Below, in pieces: positions 1-9,325 of a stretch of 64,000 nucleotides of DNA; positions within the stretch are counted from its first letter, which is position 1, and every line of letters starts with the position of its first letter. Below the pieces are notes generated by a model. It was not told the origin of the DNA. It saw only the letters and a list, made by a program, of their open reading frames with translations, and searched no databases. Origin of the DNA: Nocardioides immobilis (lineage in GTDB: Bacteria; Actinomycetota; Actinomycetes; Propionibacteriales; Nocardioidaceae); the NCBI RefSeq assembly GCF_003515065.1, contig NZ_QXGH01000012.1:233126-297125 (forward strand), read 5' to 3'. Made by a program: the position numbers and the translations under genes.

Positions 1-320
1 ACGGCGTGAGCGCGTGGCGGGCGCTCGGCGAGCACTGCAAGCGGTCCCTGCACGTGGGCGACCCGGTGATCGTGCACGGCCGGCTCAACCAGCGCAGCTA
101 CGTCCGCGACGGCGTCGAGGTGACCGTCCTCGAGATCGAGGCGCTGGTCGTGGGCCCCGACCTCACCAAGGGCGTCTGCTCGTTCAGCAAGACGGTCGGC
201 ACGACGCGACGCGACGACCGGCCCCAGGAGCCGGCGGCGACGGAGGAGAGGCCGGCCGCCGACCCGTGGTCGGTGCCGGGCGCCTCGGCGGCGACACCGG
301 AGGTGGCCGGCGCGGCGTGA
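1..320 (+). CDS. ssb: Single-stranded DNA-binding protein, 3' part
   Basis: The 5' end lies outside the window; about 105 codons remain, read in the frame that includes position 3. The segment WRALGEHC...GDPVIVHGRLNQRSY followed by VTVLEIEALVVGPDL matches the second half of a bacterial SSB OB-fold, where strands 3-5 form the ssDNA-binding barrel. It ends in an acidic, Ala/Pro-rich tail. The usual C-terminal DDDIPF-type partner-binding tip of major SSBs is not visible, so this may be a secondary SSB paralogue. A hairpin follows the stop. The GTG at position 6 is probably internal, because a complete OB-fold needs upstream sequence. Confidence 0.8.
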   Translation, partial: GVSAWRALGEHCKRSLHVGDPVIVHGRLNQRSYVRDGVEVTVLEIEALVVGPDLTKGVCSFSKTVGTTRRDDRPQEPAATEERPAADPWSVPGASAATPEVAGAA

Positions 321-336
321 GAAGGCCTGGGCGGCC

Positions 337-366
337 GGGACCGGTGGGCGGGTCCGCACCGGTCCC
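337..366 (+). terminator. Hairpin downstream of ssb
   Basis: A perfect 10-bp stem (GGGACCGGTG at 337-346 paired with CACCGGTCCC at 357-366) encloses a 10-nt loop, 16 bp after the ssb stop. There is no T-run, as is common for hairpin terminators in high-GC actinobacteria. It would separate ssb from ettA, whose own start lies 41 bp downstream. Confidence 0.5.
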
Positions 367-407
367 GGTTCGGTCCGGTGCATGGTGCGGCACTAGGCTC
401 GGTCAAC

Positions 408-2090
<1,683 letters not shown>

Positions 2091-2160
2091 CTTCAATGGC
2101 GCGAGCGTGTCGCGGTCGGCGCGGTGAGCTGTTGCGGTGGCCGTGCGGCGACCGGGCCCG

Positions 2161-2700
2161 TCAGTCGGAGCGGCGGTCGTCCCGCAACTCGCGCTCGGGG
2201 TGGTCACTGATCAGCCGGTCGGCGACCGCGTCCATCACCCGGCCGAGCGCAGCGAAGTCCTCCGCGTCAACCAGGTCGACGAGGTAGTCGCGGACGCCGG
2301 TGACGTGGGTCGGAGCGACGTTGCGGAGCAGCAGGTCGCCCCGCTCGGTCATCCGGCAGATGACGCCACGGCCGTCCTCGGGCGAGCCGCACCGCGAGAC
2401 GAGGCCGTCGCCCTCCATCCGCTTGACCGTGTGGGTCACCCTGCTGCGGCTGTGTGCCAGCGAGTCGGCGAGCCGAGCCATCCGCAGCTCGCGCCCCTCG
2501 GCCTCGGACAGCCGGACCAGGATCTCGTACTCGACGAGTGACAGGCCGTGCTGCTGGCGCAGGTCGTCGTCCAGTCGGTCGAAGAGCAGCGTGTTCCCGA
2601 GCACGAGGGCGCGCCACGCCCGCTGCTGACGGTCGTCGAGCCAGCGAGGTTCGCGACGACGCCAGGCCTCGCGCTTGGCTTCCAGGTCGGGCTCGGTCAC
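2161..2700 (-). CDS. MarR-family transcriptional regulator
   Basis: A 179-residue protein with the MarR winged helix-turn-helix layout: an N-terminal dimerisation helix, then LSLVEYEILVRLSEAEGRELRMARLADSL (split here by the wing-preceding recognition helix SRSRVTHTVKRME), then the wing GLVSRCGSPEDGRG. Members usually repress neighbouring efflux or catabolic genes and release DNA on binding phenolic or acyl ligands. It is the last gene of a leftward thiolase-GNAT-MarR set (40 bp after the GNAT gene), so control of, or by, acyl-CoA metabolism is possible but not shown. The start is GTG. Confidence 0.85.
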   Translation of the reverse strand: MTEPDLEAKREAWRRREPRWLDDRQQRAWRALVLGNTLLFDRLDDDLRQQHGLSLVEYEILVRLSEAEGRELRMARLADSLAHSRSRVTHTVKRMEGDGLVSRCGSPEDGRGVICRMTERGDLLLRNVAPTHVTGVRDYLVDLVDAEDFAALGRVMDAVADRLISDHPERELRDDRRSD

Positions 2701-2740
2701 CCTCGTAGTTTAGGTCCGTCGCGACCGGCGGCGTGTCGGC

Positions 2741-3313
2741 TCACCGCAGGTCGATGCGCAAGAGCACTCGCGGGAAGCCGGCGAGCACCGATGTCGTCTC
2801 GGCCGCGAACTCGAAGCCGGCGGCCTCGAAGTTCTTGCGCAGGCCCGGGTAGGCCATCGTCAGGTCGACCTTCGCGCCGCGGTTGTCGAGCGGGTAGGCC
2901 TCGACCGCCGGCGCCTCGCGACTGCGGGCGAACTCCACCGCCCCGTCGATCAGGGCGTGCGAGATGCCCTGGCCACGGTGACCCGGGCGGACCCGGACGC
3001 ACCACAGAGACCACACGGGCAGGTCGTCGACGTGCGGGATCTTCCGGCTGGTCGCGAACGACGTGTCGGCGCGCGGCGCTACCGCCGCCCAGCCGACCGC
3101 CTCGTCGCCGTCGTACGCCAGGACGCCGGGCGGCGGGTCGGCCCGCACCAGCCCGGCGACGTACTCACCCCGGGCGGGGCCACGGAGCTCGTTGTTCAGC
3201 TTCGACGGGATCCGGTAGCTGAGGCACCAGCACACGTTGGCGTCGGGCCGCTTCGGACCGACGAGCGCCCGGACGTCGTCGAAGACGGTCGCCGGGCGGA
3301 CGTCGATGCTCAT
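2741..3313 (-). CDS. GNAT family N-acetyltransferase
   Basis: A 190-residue GNAT-fold protein. The acetyl-CoA-binding motif A is visible as VRVRPGHRGQGISHALIDGAV, preceded by the strand WSLWCVRV and followed by the helix and strand of motif B (APAVEAYPLDNRG). The early segment CWCLSYR with paired cysteines recurs in a subgroup of actinobacterial GNATs. The substrate cannot be told from sequence. The gene starts 22 bp after the thiolase stop and precedes the MarR gene, so the three probably share a transcript. Confidence 0.8.
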   Translation of the reverse strand: MSIDVRPATVFDDVRALVGPKRPDANVCWCLSYRIPSKLNNELRGPARGEYVAGLVRADPPPGVLAYDGDEAVGWAAVAPRADTSFATSRKIPHVDDLPVWSLWCVRVRPGHRGQGISHALIDGAVEFARSREAPAVEAYPLDNRGAKVDLTMAYPGLRKNFEAAGFEFAAETTSVLAGFPRVLLRIDLR

Positions 3314-3335
3314 GTCACCGCCAGCTGCCGAAGCG

Positions 3336-4550
3336 TCAGCTCAGCCGTTCGAGGATCATCGCCATGCCCTGGCCGCCGCCCACGCACATGGTGATGAGGC
3401 CGGTGCTCTTGTCGTGCCAGTCCAGCGAGTTGAGCATCGTGTTCTGGAGCCGGGCGCCGGTCATGCCGAACGGGTGGCCGACCGCGATCGCACCGCCGTT
3501 GACGTTCAGCCGGTCGAGGTCGATGCCGAGGTCCTGGTACGACGGCACGACCTGGGCCGCGAACGCCTCGTTGATCTCGACCAGGTCGATGTCGCCGATC
3601 GTCATGTTCGCGTTGGCGAGCGCCTTCTTGGTCGCCTCGACCGGGCCGAGGCCCATGATCTCGGGGGAGAGGCCGCTCACGCCGGTGGAGACGATCCGGG
3701 CCAGCGGGGTCAGGCCGAGCTCGGCGGCCTTGGTGTCGGACATGATGACGACCGCGGCGGCGCCGTCGTTGAGCGGGCAGCAGTTGCCCGCCGTGACCAC
3801 GCCGTCCGGGCGGAAGACCGGGTCCAGCTGCGAGATCCCGTCGTACGTCACGCCCGCGCGCGGGCCGTCGTCCTTGGTGACCACGGTGCCGTCGGCGAGG
3901 GTGACCGGGGTGATCTCGCGGGCCCAGAAGCCGTCGGCGATGGCCTTCTCGGCGAGGTTCTGCGAACGTACGGCGAACTCGTCGAGCTCCTTGCGGTCGA
4001 GGCCGCGCATCCGGGCGACGTTCTCGGCGGTCTGGCCCATGGCGATGTAGATGTCGGGGAGCAGACCGTCCTCGCGTGGGTCGTGCCAGTCCTTCCCGCC
4101 CTGGGCGTAGTCCTCGGTGCGCTGCTGCGCATCCGCGAACAGCGGGTTCTTGGTGTCGGGGATGTGGTCCGACGTGCCGAACTGGAAGCGCGAGACCGCC
4201 TCGACGCCGGCCGAGATGAACACGTCGCCCTCGCCCGCCTTGATCGCGTGGAAGGCCATCCGCGAGGTCTGCACGGAGGAGGAGCAGTAGCGGGTGATCG
4301 TCGCGCCCGGGATCTCGTAGCCGAGCAGCGTGGTCACGATCCGCGCCATGTTGTTGCCGGCCTCGCCACCGGGCAGGCCGCAGCCGAGGTAGAGGTCCTC
4401 GACGTCGTTCGGGTCGAGCGCCGGGATCTTGTCGAGTGCAGCCTTGATGATCAGGGCCGAGAGGTCGTCGGGGCGGAAGTCCTTCAGCGAACCCTTGTTC
4501 GCCCGGCCGATCGGCGTACGGGCGGCAGAAACGATGACGGCCTCGGGCAT
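3336..4550 (-). CDS. Acetyl-CoA acetyltransferase (thiolase, FadA3-like)
   Basis: A 404-residue thiolase that either cleaves 3-ketoacyl-CoA with CoA or condenses two acyl-CoAs. The nucleophilic cysteine is in RYCSSSVQTSRMAFHAIKAGE (near residue 90), the catalytic histidine in GGAIAVGHPFGMTGAR, and the second cysteine in CVGGGQG close to the C terminus. The opening (PEAVIVSAARTPIGRANKGS) resembles mycobacterial FadA3. A GAGGAG ribosome-binding site precedes ATG 4550. A KstR-type operator lies 55-68 bp upstream, suggesting control by a steroid or lipid repressor (inference). It heads the leftward operon with the GNAT and MarR genes. Confidence 0.93.
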   Translation of the reverse strand: MPEAVIVSAARTPIGRANKGSLKDFRPDDLSALIIKAALDKIPALDPNDVEDLYLGCGLPGGEAGNNMARIVTTLLGYEIPGATITRYCSSSVQTSRMAFHAIKAGEGDVFISAGVEAVSRFQFGTSDHIPDTKNPLFADAQQRTEDYAQGGKDWHDPREDGLLPDIYIAMGQTAENVARMRGLDRKELDEFAVRSQNLAEKAIADGFWAREITPVTLADGTVVTKDDGPRAGVTYDGISQLDPVFRPDGVVTAGNCCPLNDGAAAVVIMSDTKAAELGLTPLARIVSTGVSGLSPEIMGLGPVEATKKALANANMTIGDIDLVEINEAFAAQVVPSYQDLGIDLDRLNVNGGAIAVGHPFGMTGARLQNTMLNSLDWHDKSTGLITMCVGGGQGMAMILERLS

Positions 4551-4604
4551 GGGGCACTCCTCGGTGAGCGATGACGGAACCTCCCCAGACTAGTAGGGGC
4601 GTGC

Positions 4605-4618
4605 TGGAACCTGTTGCA
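4605..4618. promoter_or_regulatory. KstR-type operator candidate
   Basis: The sequence TGGAACCTGTTGCA fits every fixed position of the mycobacterial KstR consensus TNNAACNNGTTNNA. It lies between the divergent thiolase and thioesterase genes, 55 bp from the thiolase start and 27 bp from the thioesterase start. KstR is a TetR-family repressor of sterol and lipid catabolism relieved by CoA-thioester intermediates, and both flanking genes act on acyl-CoAs. No kstR gene is in this window. Confidence 0.5.
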
Positions 4619-4644
4619 GTGGTCGGCCATGGAACGATGCTGAC

Positions 4645-5520
4645 GTGCGGCACCGCTATGCCTGTCCGATCCGTTGGGCCGATCTCGACCTACTCGGCCA
4701 CGTCAACAACGTCCGCTACGTCGACTACCTCCAGGAGGCGCGGGTCGACCTGCTCCGCGCCCACCGGTGGTCGGGGACGTCGGGGAGCGACGACGCGACC
4801 GACGCGCTCGTCGACGCGATCGTCGTCAGCCGCCACGAGGTCACCTACCGGGCCCCGCTGCCGTTCGGCGAGCGGCCGGTCCTGATCGAGTGCTGGGTCA
4901 CCGATCTCCGCGCCGGGTCGTTCACGCTCGCCTACGAGATCTTCCACGAGGACGAGGCCGGAGACCGGGTCGTCTACGCCGAGGCCAGCACCGTGCTGGC
5001 GCCGTACCGCTTCGACACGGAGAGCCCGCGCCGGCTGACTCCGGAGGAGCGCGCGGCGCTGGAGGTCTACCTCGAGCCGGTTCCGCGCGTCCGCCCGGAG
5101 CGCGTGGTCATCGACCGCGACCGTGCCGGGCACTACCCGGTGCAGGTGCGGTTCAGCGACGTCGACGTCTACCGCCACGTCAACAACGTCGTCTACTTCG
5201 AGTACTTCCAGGAGGCGCGGATCCGGCACTTCATGGAGCTCGGTCGCGGCAGGTCCCGGGGGCACACGCTCGGGGTGGTCGTCGCGCGCACCGACGTCGA
5301 CTACCTGGCGCCGATCACGCTCCGCGCCGAGCCGTACGACTGCTGGACGCAGATCGCCCACGTCGGGCGGACGTCGGTGGTCCTGGAGTCGGAGATCGCC
5401 CATGACGGCCGGGCGCTCGCGCGGGCGCGGGTGGTGCTCGTGTTCTTCGACGGCGAGACGCAGCGGCCGACCGAGCCGCCCGCTGACTACCTCGAGCGGC
5501 TCCGCGCGGCGCTGGCCTGA
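4645..5520 (+). CDS. Acyl-CoA thioesterase, double hotdog
   Basis: A 291-residue protein built of two 4HBT-type hotdog domains, each opening with the same signature: RWADLDLLGHVNNVRYVDYL (residues about 10-29) and RFSDVDVYRHVNNVVYFEYF (about 170-189). The Asp plus HVNN residues form the active site that hydrolyses acyl-CoA thioesters. The tandem fusion lets one chain make the dimer that single-domain YbgC/FcbC enzymes form from two. GTG 4645 is used because the first domain begins almost at once. It is divergent from the thiolase gene and shares its KstR-like intergenic region. Confidence 0.88.
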   Translation: MRHRYACPIRWADLDLLGHVNNVRYVDYLQEARVDLLRAHRWSGTSGSDDATDALVDAIVVSRHEVTYRAPLPFGERPVLIECWVTDLRAGSFTLAYEIFHEDEAGDRVVYAEASTVLAPYRFDTESPRRLTPEERAALEVYLEPVPRVRPERVVIDRDRAGHYPVQVRFSDVDVYRHVNNVVYFEYFQEARIRHFMELGRGRSRGHTLGVVVARTDVDYLAPITLRAEPYDCWTQIAHVGRTSVVLESEIAHDGRALARARVVLVFFDGETQRPTEPPADYLERLRAALA

Positions 5521-5531
5521 GGCTCGCCGCG

Positions 5532-6095
5532 CTACTCCGTGGCGGTCCGGGGTCCCGCGACGGCGGGGGGCGGCGGCAGCGCGCCCCGGAGCTTCTTGAG
5601 GCCCCGGTGCCGCGCGACCCGTACGGCGACCGCGGAGATGCCGAGCGCCTCGGCCGTTGCCGCGACGTCGAGCTGGAGCACCTCGAGGCAGGTCACGACG
5701 TCGCGCTCCCGATCGGGCAGTGCCCGGAGCACCTCCCGCACCCACTCGGCGCCGGCGTACGCCATCTCGGGTCCGGGCACGAGGTGGTCGTCGGCGGGGA
5801 TCGCGGCGCTCGCGGCCTGGCGGCGGCCGCTGCGTCGGCGGGAGTTGGCGGCGTGGTTGCGGGCGATGCCGAACAGCCAGCCGGCGAACTCGGACGAGGT
5901 GCCGTGGAAGTCCGCGACCTTCTGCGCCGCGACCAGCCAGGCCTCGGCCGCGAGGTCGTCGGGGCTGTCGTCGAGACCGGTCGCCCGGGTCTCCAACCAC
6001 AACAGCAATCGCCCAGCGTGAGCTCGGTACAGCTCACGCCAGGCGTCAGGGTCGCCGCCCTTGGCCGCAGCGACAAGGTCGTCGTCGGACCTCAC
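5532..6095 (-). CDS. ECF-type RNA polymerase sigma factor
   Basis: A 187-residue sigma-70-family protein with only regions 2 and 4. Region 2 runs from LYRAHAGRLLLWL to WLFGIARNHAANSRRR (-10 binding and melting), and region 4 from LRALPDRERDVVTCLEV to GISAVAVRVARHRGLKKLRG (-35 binding). Start is GTG. The upstream gene on the same strand (6265-6990) encodes a single-pass membrane protein, but it lacks the His-x3-Cys-x2-Cys zinc motif of a standard anti-sigma factor. The signal it answers to is unknown. It is convergent with the thioesterase gene, 11 bp apart. Confidence 0.88.
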   Translation of the reverse strand: MRSDDDLVAAAKGGDPDAWRELYRAHAGRLLLWLETRATGLDDSPDDLAAEAWLVAAQKVADFHGTSSEFAGWLFGIARNHAANSRRRSGRRQAASAAIPADDHLVPGPEMAYAGAEWVREVLRALPDRERDVVTCLEVLQLDVAATAEALGISAVAVRVARHRGLKKLRGALPPPPAVAGPRTATE

Positions 6096-6264
6096 CGGGC
6101 GTGATCAGCTCCCATTCCCCTCGTGCGCACGTTCCGATGGACCGCGGATGCGGTTGGAACCTCCAGGTGCGCTGCTCCCATTGTGCAACCGGATGATGCC
6201 GTGCGCGTCCCGATCTCGCGCACTTCCTACCACCGGATCCGAGGAGGAGCCTCTCGTCGCTCGG

Positions 6265-6990
6265 CTAGCGGGGCCCCCTTCCGTGACCCTTCGCCTTGCC
6301 GTGACCCTTCGCCTTGCCGTAGCCGTGACCCTTGCCGTTGCCGTGACCCTTGCCGTTGCCGTGACCCTTGCCGTTGCCGTGACCCTTGCCGTTGCCGTGA
6401 CCCTTGGCCTTGCCGTGGCTCTCGGTCTTGGCGTGGCCCTTGGCATGACCCCTGCCGCGGTCCGAGCTGTCGGCGTGGACCGGCGGTGTCTTGGTGTGAC
6501 CGAAGGCGTGGCCCCGACCGTGGCCGTTGCCCGTGCCGTCGCCCTTGCCCTTGCCCTTGTCCGACCCCTTGCCGGGGTGGTCCTTGGCCGGTTGCTCGCC
6601 GGGAGGGTTCGGAACGCGGATCGTCACGTAAGTCTCAGTGCCTGGCAGCTCCGGGGACCAGGAGCTGCCAGGCGCGGAGGGTTCGACGTCGGATTGTGGG
6701 GTCCCGGCGTCAGTTCCTCCTGGACTCGGCACACCGGACGCTTCGTGGGTGGAGCGCGCTTCCGGACCGACCCCGAGATCGGACCCTGGCGCTGCTCCGG
6801 CCACCCACGTCGTCCCGCCGATGACGGCAACAGTGGCCGCACCGGCCAGCGCGCGAACGCCGGCGTACCGAGCGGTCCGAACGGACGGTGACGAGCTCGC
6901 ACTGAGCTCCGCCAGCTGGTGAAGCAACACAGGGCCCGGCTCCAGGGTCGGTGGGGCGACCCGGGGCAGTGGGGTGGACCGTCGCGTCAT
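6265..6990 (-). CDS. Membrane-anchored Gly/His/Lys-repeat protein
   Basis: A 241-residue protein of unrecognised family. It has a short basic cytoplasmic N terminus, one membrane segment (about residues 43-66), a Ser/Pro/Thr-rich stretch, a small beta-like patch (ETYVTIRVPNPPGEQP), then a C-terminal third made almost wholly of Gly, His and Lys with repeats of GHGNGK. Such a tail would be strongly basic outside the membrane and might bind metal ions, anionic polymers or nucleic acid; this is inference. It lies directly upstream of the ECF sigma gene on the same strand, the place often held by an anti-sigma partner. Translation may be strained by the repetitive codons. Confidence 0.6.
   Translation of the reverse strand: MTRRSTPLPRVAPPTLEPGPVLLHQLAELSASSSPSVRTARYAGVRALAGAATVAVIGGTTWVAGAAPGSDLGVGPEARSTHEASGVPSPGGTDAGTPQSDVEPSAPGSSWSPELPGTETYVTIRVPNPPGEQPAKDHPGKGSDKGKGKGDGTGNGHGRGHAFGHTKTPPVHADSSDRGRGHAKGHAKTESHGKAKGHGNGKGHGNGKGHGNGKGHGNGKGHGYGKAKGHGKAKGHGRGPR
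6281..6412. repeat. 18-bp tandem repeat array inside the Gly/His/Lys gene
   Basis: Units of the form CCGTGACCCTTGCCGTTG run head to tail at 6323-6394 (four identical copies) with a variant at 6395-6412. Two copies of the variant CCGTGACCCTTCGCCTTG sit at 6281-6316, separated from the array by 6 bp. Each unit codes for six residues (GHGNGK or GHGKAK on the minus strand), so copy-number change keeps the frame. This is a natural site for slippage and strain-to-strain length variation. Confidence 0.9.
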
Positions 6991-7060
6991 TTCGTCTTCC
7001 GTTCGAACTCGTCGTGCACCCTTACCTGTCGCGAGGCGGCGCCGCCGTTACGCGGCGTCG

Positions 7061-7090
7061 AAAAAAGGTTGAAGTGGTCTGGACCACTTC
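7061..7090 (-). terminator. Palindrome plus T-run after the haemoglobin gene; also dre-like
   Basis: On the minus strand a palindrome with 9-bp arms (7090-7071) is followed by AACC and then six T residues (7066-7061), 17 bp past the globin stop. As RNA it could fold as a 7-bp stem with a 6-nt loop, so a Rho-independent terminator is likely. The core AGTGGTCTGGACCACT (7073-7088) is also one base from the DasR operator form AGTGGTCTAGACCACT, and it sits about 80-100 bp upstream of the gene starting at 6990. Sequence alone does not decide between the two roles. Confidence 0.6.
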
Positions 7091-7106
7091 CCGCCGGGAG
7101 CCGCGA

Positions 7107-7490
7107 TCAGCCGGGGGTGTTGATCATGAACGTCGCCGCGTGGGTGACGTAGGCCCAGAACTGGGCGTCCTGCTCGGGGGTGAGGTCGACGGAGTCGAGA
7201 GCCGCCCGGAAATGGGAGAGCCAGCGGTCCCGGGCCTGCTGGTCCACGGGGAACGGCGCGTGCCGCATCCGCAGCCGGGGGTGGCCGCGACGCTCGGAGT
7301 ACGTCGTCGGCCCGCCCCAGTACTGCACCAGGAAGAGGAGGAAGCGCTCCTCGGCCGGGCCCAGGTCCTCGTCGGGGTAGAGCGGACGGAGCACCTCGTC
7401 GTCCGCGACCCCTTCGTAGAACCTCGCGACGATCCGACGGAAGGTCTCGAACCCGCCGATCTCCTCGTAGAACGTCTGCGCTTCCGTCAC
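7107..7490 (-). CDS. glbO: Truncated haemoglobin, group II (GlbO-like)
   Basis: A 127-residue 2-on-2 globin binding haem and O2, with roles in O2/NO chemistry at the membrane in relatives. Visible features are the helix B Tyr in RFYEGVADD, the Pro-rich CD turn RPLYPDEDLGPAEERF, LVQYWGGPTTYSERRGHPRLRMRH with the proximal His at the end of this stretch, and the G8 Trp in ARDRWLSHF, which defines groups II and III. GTG 7490 is preferred because the protein then begins MTEAQTFYEEIGG and the start lies 7 bp after the mscS stop. A longer reading frame would overlap mscS. A hairpin with a T-run follows. Confidence 0.9.
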   Translation of the reverse strand: MTEAQTFYEEIGGFETFRRIVARFYEGVADDEVLRPLYPDEDLGPAEERFLLFLVQYWGGPTTYSERRGHPRLRMRHAPFPVDQQARDRWLSHFRAALDSVDLTPEQDAQFWAYVTHAATFMINTPG

Positions 7491-7497
7491 GGAGCCA

Positions 7498-8493
7498 TCA
7501 TCCCGCGGGGGTGGTCGAGGGGTCGGCGTCGGGGCCACTCTCCGCGGCAGCGGTACGACGGTCCTCGCGGTGCCAGACCACCCGCTGGGCGAACGGGATC
7601 TCGATGCCCTCGTGGTCGAACCTGGCCTTGATCCGCTGGCGGAGGGTGCGGGCGACCGCCCACTGCTGGAGCGGGGCGGTCTTGATCATCACCCGGATCG
7701 TCACCGAGTCGGCTGCGAGCATCTCGACGCCGGTCACCTCGGGCTCCTCGATGATGATGCCCTTGAAGTCCTCGTCCTCCCACAGGTCGTGGGCGACCTC
7801 GCGGAGGACCCGCTGCACCCGCGCCAGGTCCTCGGAGTATCCGACGCCGACGTCGACCACGGCGCGCGACCAGTTCTTGCTCTGGTTGCCGACGCGCAGG
7901 ATCTCGCCGTTGGGGACGAACCAGACGGTCCCGTTGACGTCGCGCAGCCGGGTCATCCGCAGCGTCACCGCCTCGACCGAGCCGATCGCCTCTCCGAGGT
8001 CGACGACGTCGCCGACGCCGTACTGGTCCTCCATGAAGATGAAGATCCCGGTCAGGAAGTCACGGACCAGCGACTGAGCGCCGAAGCCGAGCGCGATGCC
8101 GATGATGCCGGCGCTGGCGATGATCGGGGCGATGTTGACGCCGATCTCGCTGAGGATCATGGTGCCGATGACCGCGATCACGACGACGGTGATGATGCTC
8201 TGGAAGATGCCGGCCATCGTCTCGGCGCGTTGCGCCCGGCGGGCCGCAGCCAGGGCGTCGAGCCGGTCGGGCATCACGCCCCTCTCCGCGCGGCGGGCGA
8301 TCCGTGCGACCACCTTGTGCAGCAGCCACCGGACGACCGCTCCCAGGAGGATCAGTCCGATGATCGCCAGCGGCGTGCCGATCAGGACGTCTGCCCAGTC
8401 GGCGAGCCGGGCGTTGTCGGTCCAGTCGTAGACGAGGTCGCACACCTGCTCGCCATCGGCGCAGGGGGCGGCGGCCAGGGGGAGAGAGGACAT
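7498..8493 (-). CDS. Mechanosensitive ion channel, MscS family
   Basis: A 331-residue small-conductance mechanosensitive channel that releases solutes during hypo-osmotic shock. Three hydrophobic segments are seen: PLAIIGLILLGAVVRWLL, IITVVVIAVIGTMILSEIG, and the pore-lining third helix APIIASAGIIGIALGFGAQS, whose Gly/Ala pattern is typical of MscS. The beta domain follows (GVGDVVDLGEAIGSVEAVTL, then VPNGEILRVGNQSKNWSR), then the mixed C-terminal domain. ATG 8493 gives a short periplasmic N terminus before the first helix; longer frames would run across the divergent promoter region. It is followed closely by glbO on the same strand. Confidence 0.9.
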   Translation of the reverse strand: MSSLPLAAAPCADGEQVCDLVYDWTDNARLADWADVLIGTPLAIIGLILLGAVVRWLLHKVVARIARRAERGVMPDRLDALAAARRAQRAETMAGIFQSIITVVVIAVIGTMILSEIGVNIAPIIASAGIIGIALGFGAQSLVRDFLTGIFIFMEDQYGVGDVVDLGEAIGSVEAVTLRMTRLRDVNGTVWFVPNGEILRVGNQSKNWSRAVVDVGVGYSEDLARVQRVLREVAHDLWEDEDFKGIIIEEPEVTGVEMLAADSVTIRVMIKTAPLQQWAVARTLRQRIKARFDHEGIEIPFAQRVVWHREDRRTAAAESGPDADPSTTPAG

Positions 8494-8575
8494 CCCCCGA
8501 GTGTGGCAAAGTCCGCCCGTTGGATCGAACCGGCGTGGGTGTCCGCTCGGGAACCGGAGCCGATATCCTGCGCGC

Positions 8576-8932
8576 GTGACCAGCAACGCCGTACGCCGAC
8601 TGCTCGCCGCCGCCGTTCCCGCGGGACTCGCGGTGGCAGCCATCCTCGCCACTGCCGCGCCCGCGTCGGCCGACACCCCGGAGGGCTGGCCGGACGAGCC
8701 GGCCATCGACTTCGTCGAGATGCTCCTGATCCTGGGCGGGATCCCGCTGCTGGTCTTCATCGTGATCGTGGCGCTCGTCTACGGCCCGCCGCTCGCTCGC
8801 GGAGAGTCGGTCAAGCCGGGTGCGCAGCCGCTGGAGAGCCAGTGGCTCGGCGGCCCCCGCAAGTCCGGCGGCGAGCTCGCCGCTCCCGATGCCGAGGGCT
8901 CCAAGGCCGGCGGCGCCAGCGGTTCCTGGTAG
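8576..8932 (+). CDS. Small secreted or membrane protein of unknown function
   Basis: A 118-residue protein with an N-terminal signal-like segment ending near ASA-DTPEG (about residue 33) and a second hydrophobic helix (VEMLLILGGIPLLVFIVIVALVY, quoted in part: ILGGIPLLVFIVIVALVY) followed by a cytoplasmic tail rich in Gly, Ser and Pro. No enzymatic motif is visible. The GTG at 8576 is chosen because TATCCT at 8564-8569 lies 6 nt upstream, as in a leaderless transcript. It is followed after 6 bp by a DUF5130-type gene, so the two are very likely co-transcribed and may act together at the membrane. Confidence 0.75.
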   Translation: MTSNAVRRLLAAAVPAGLAVAAILATAAPASADTPEGWPDEPAIDFVEMLLILGGIPLLVFIVIVALVYGPPLARGESVKPGAQPLESQWLGGPRKSGGELAAPDAEGSKAGGASGSW

Positions 8933-8938
8933 CGGGCC

Positions 8939-9301
8939 ATGTCCGCGACGGCACTGTCCAGCGCCCAGCAGGCCGCCCTCGACGCGACGATCCGGGCGGC
9001 CGAGCAGCAGTGCCGTGCCGAGATCTCGGTCTTCGTCGGCCCGATCGAGGGCCACGACCCGCGCGCGTTCGCGACCAGCCTGCACAACACCCTGGTGCTG
9101 CCGTCGCGCAGCATCCTGGTCATGGTCGACCCGACGCTGCGGGCGGTCGAGGTCGTCACGGGCGGGGAGGTCCGCCGTACCCTCACCGACGCCGAGGCCG
9201 CGCTCGCGGTCGAGGAGATGACCCGGTCGTTCGCCGAGGGTGACCTCGCCGGCGGTCTGACCCGGGGCATCCGCCTGCTCGGCGAGCACGCCCGGGCCTG
9301 A
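8939..9301 (+). CDS. DUF5130 (TPM-like) domain protein
   Basis: A 120-residue cytosolic protein. The pattern of an early helix with AEQQCRAEISVFVGPIEG, then VLPSRSILVMVDPTLRAVEVVTGGEVRRTLTD (shown here to describe two central beta strands) and a final helix with GLTRGIRLLGEHA resembles the TPM/DUF5130 family, whose function is not established. It pairs with the preceding membrane protein gene, 6 bp away, an arrangement that suggests a membrane-associated partner. It converges on pepN. Confidence 0.7.
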   Translation: MSATALSSAQQAALDATIRAAEQQCRAEISVFVGPIEGHDPRAFATSLHNTLVLPSRSILVMVDPTLRAVEVVTGGEVRRTLTDAEAALAVEEMTRSFAEGDLAGGLTRGIRLLGEHARA

Positions 9302-9325
9302 CCGCCTGCGTCAGCTCCCGCTGGG

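Noticed and set aside
6281..6412. Tandem repeats as a CRISPR array
   Set aside because: Units are 18 bp, contiguous, without spacers, and in frame with a coding region; no cas genes are present.
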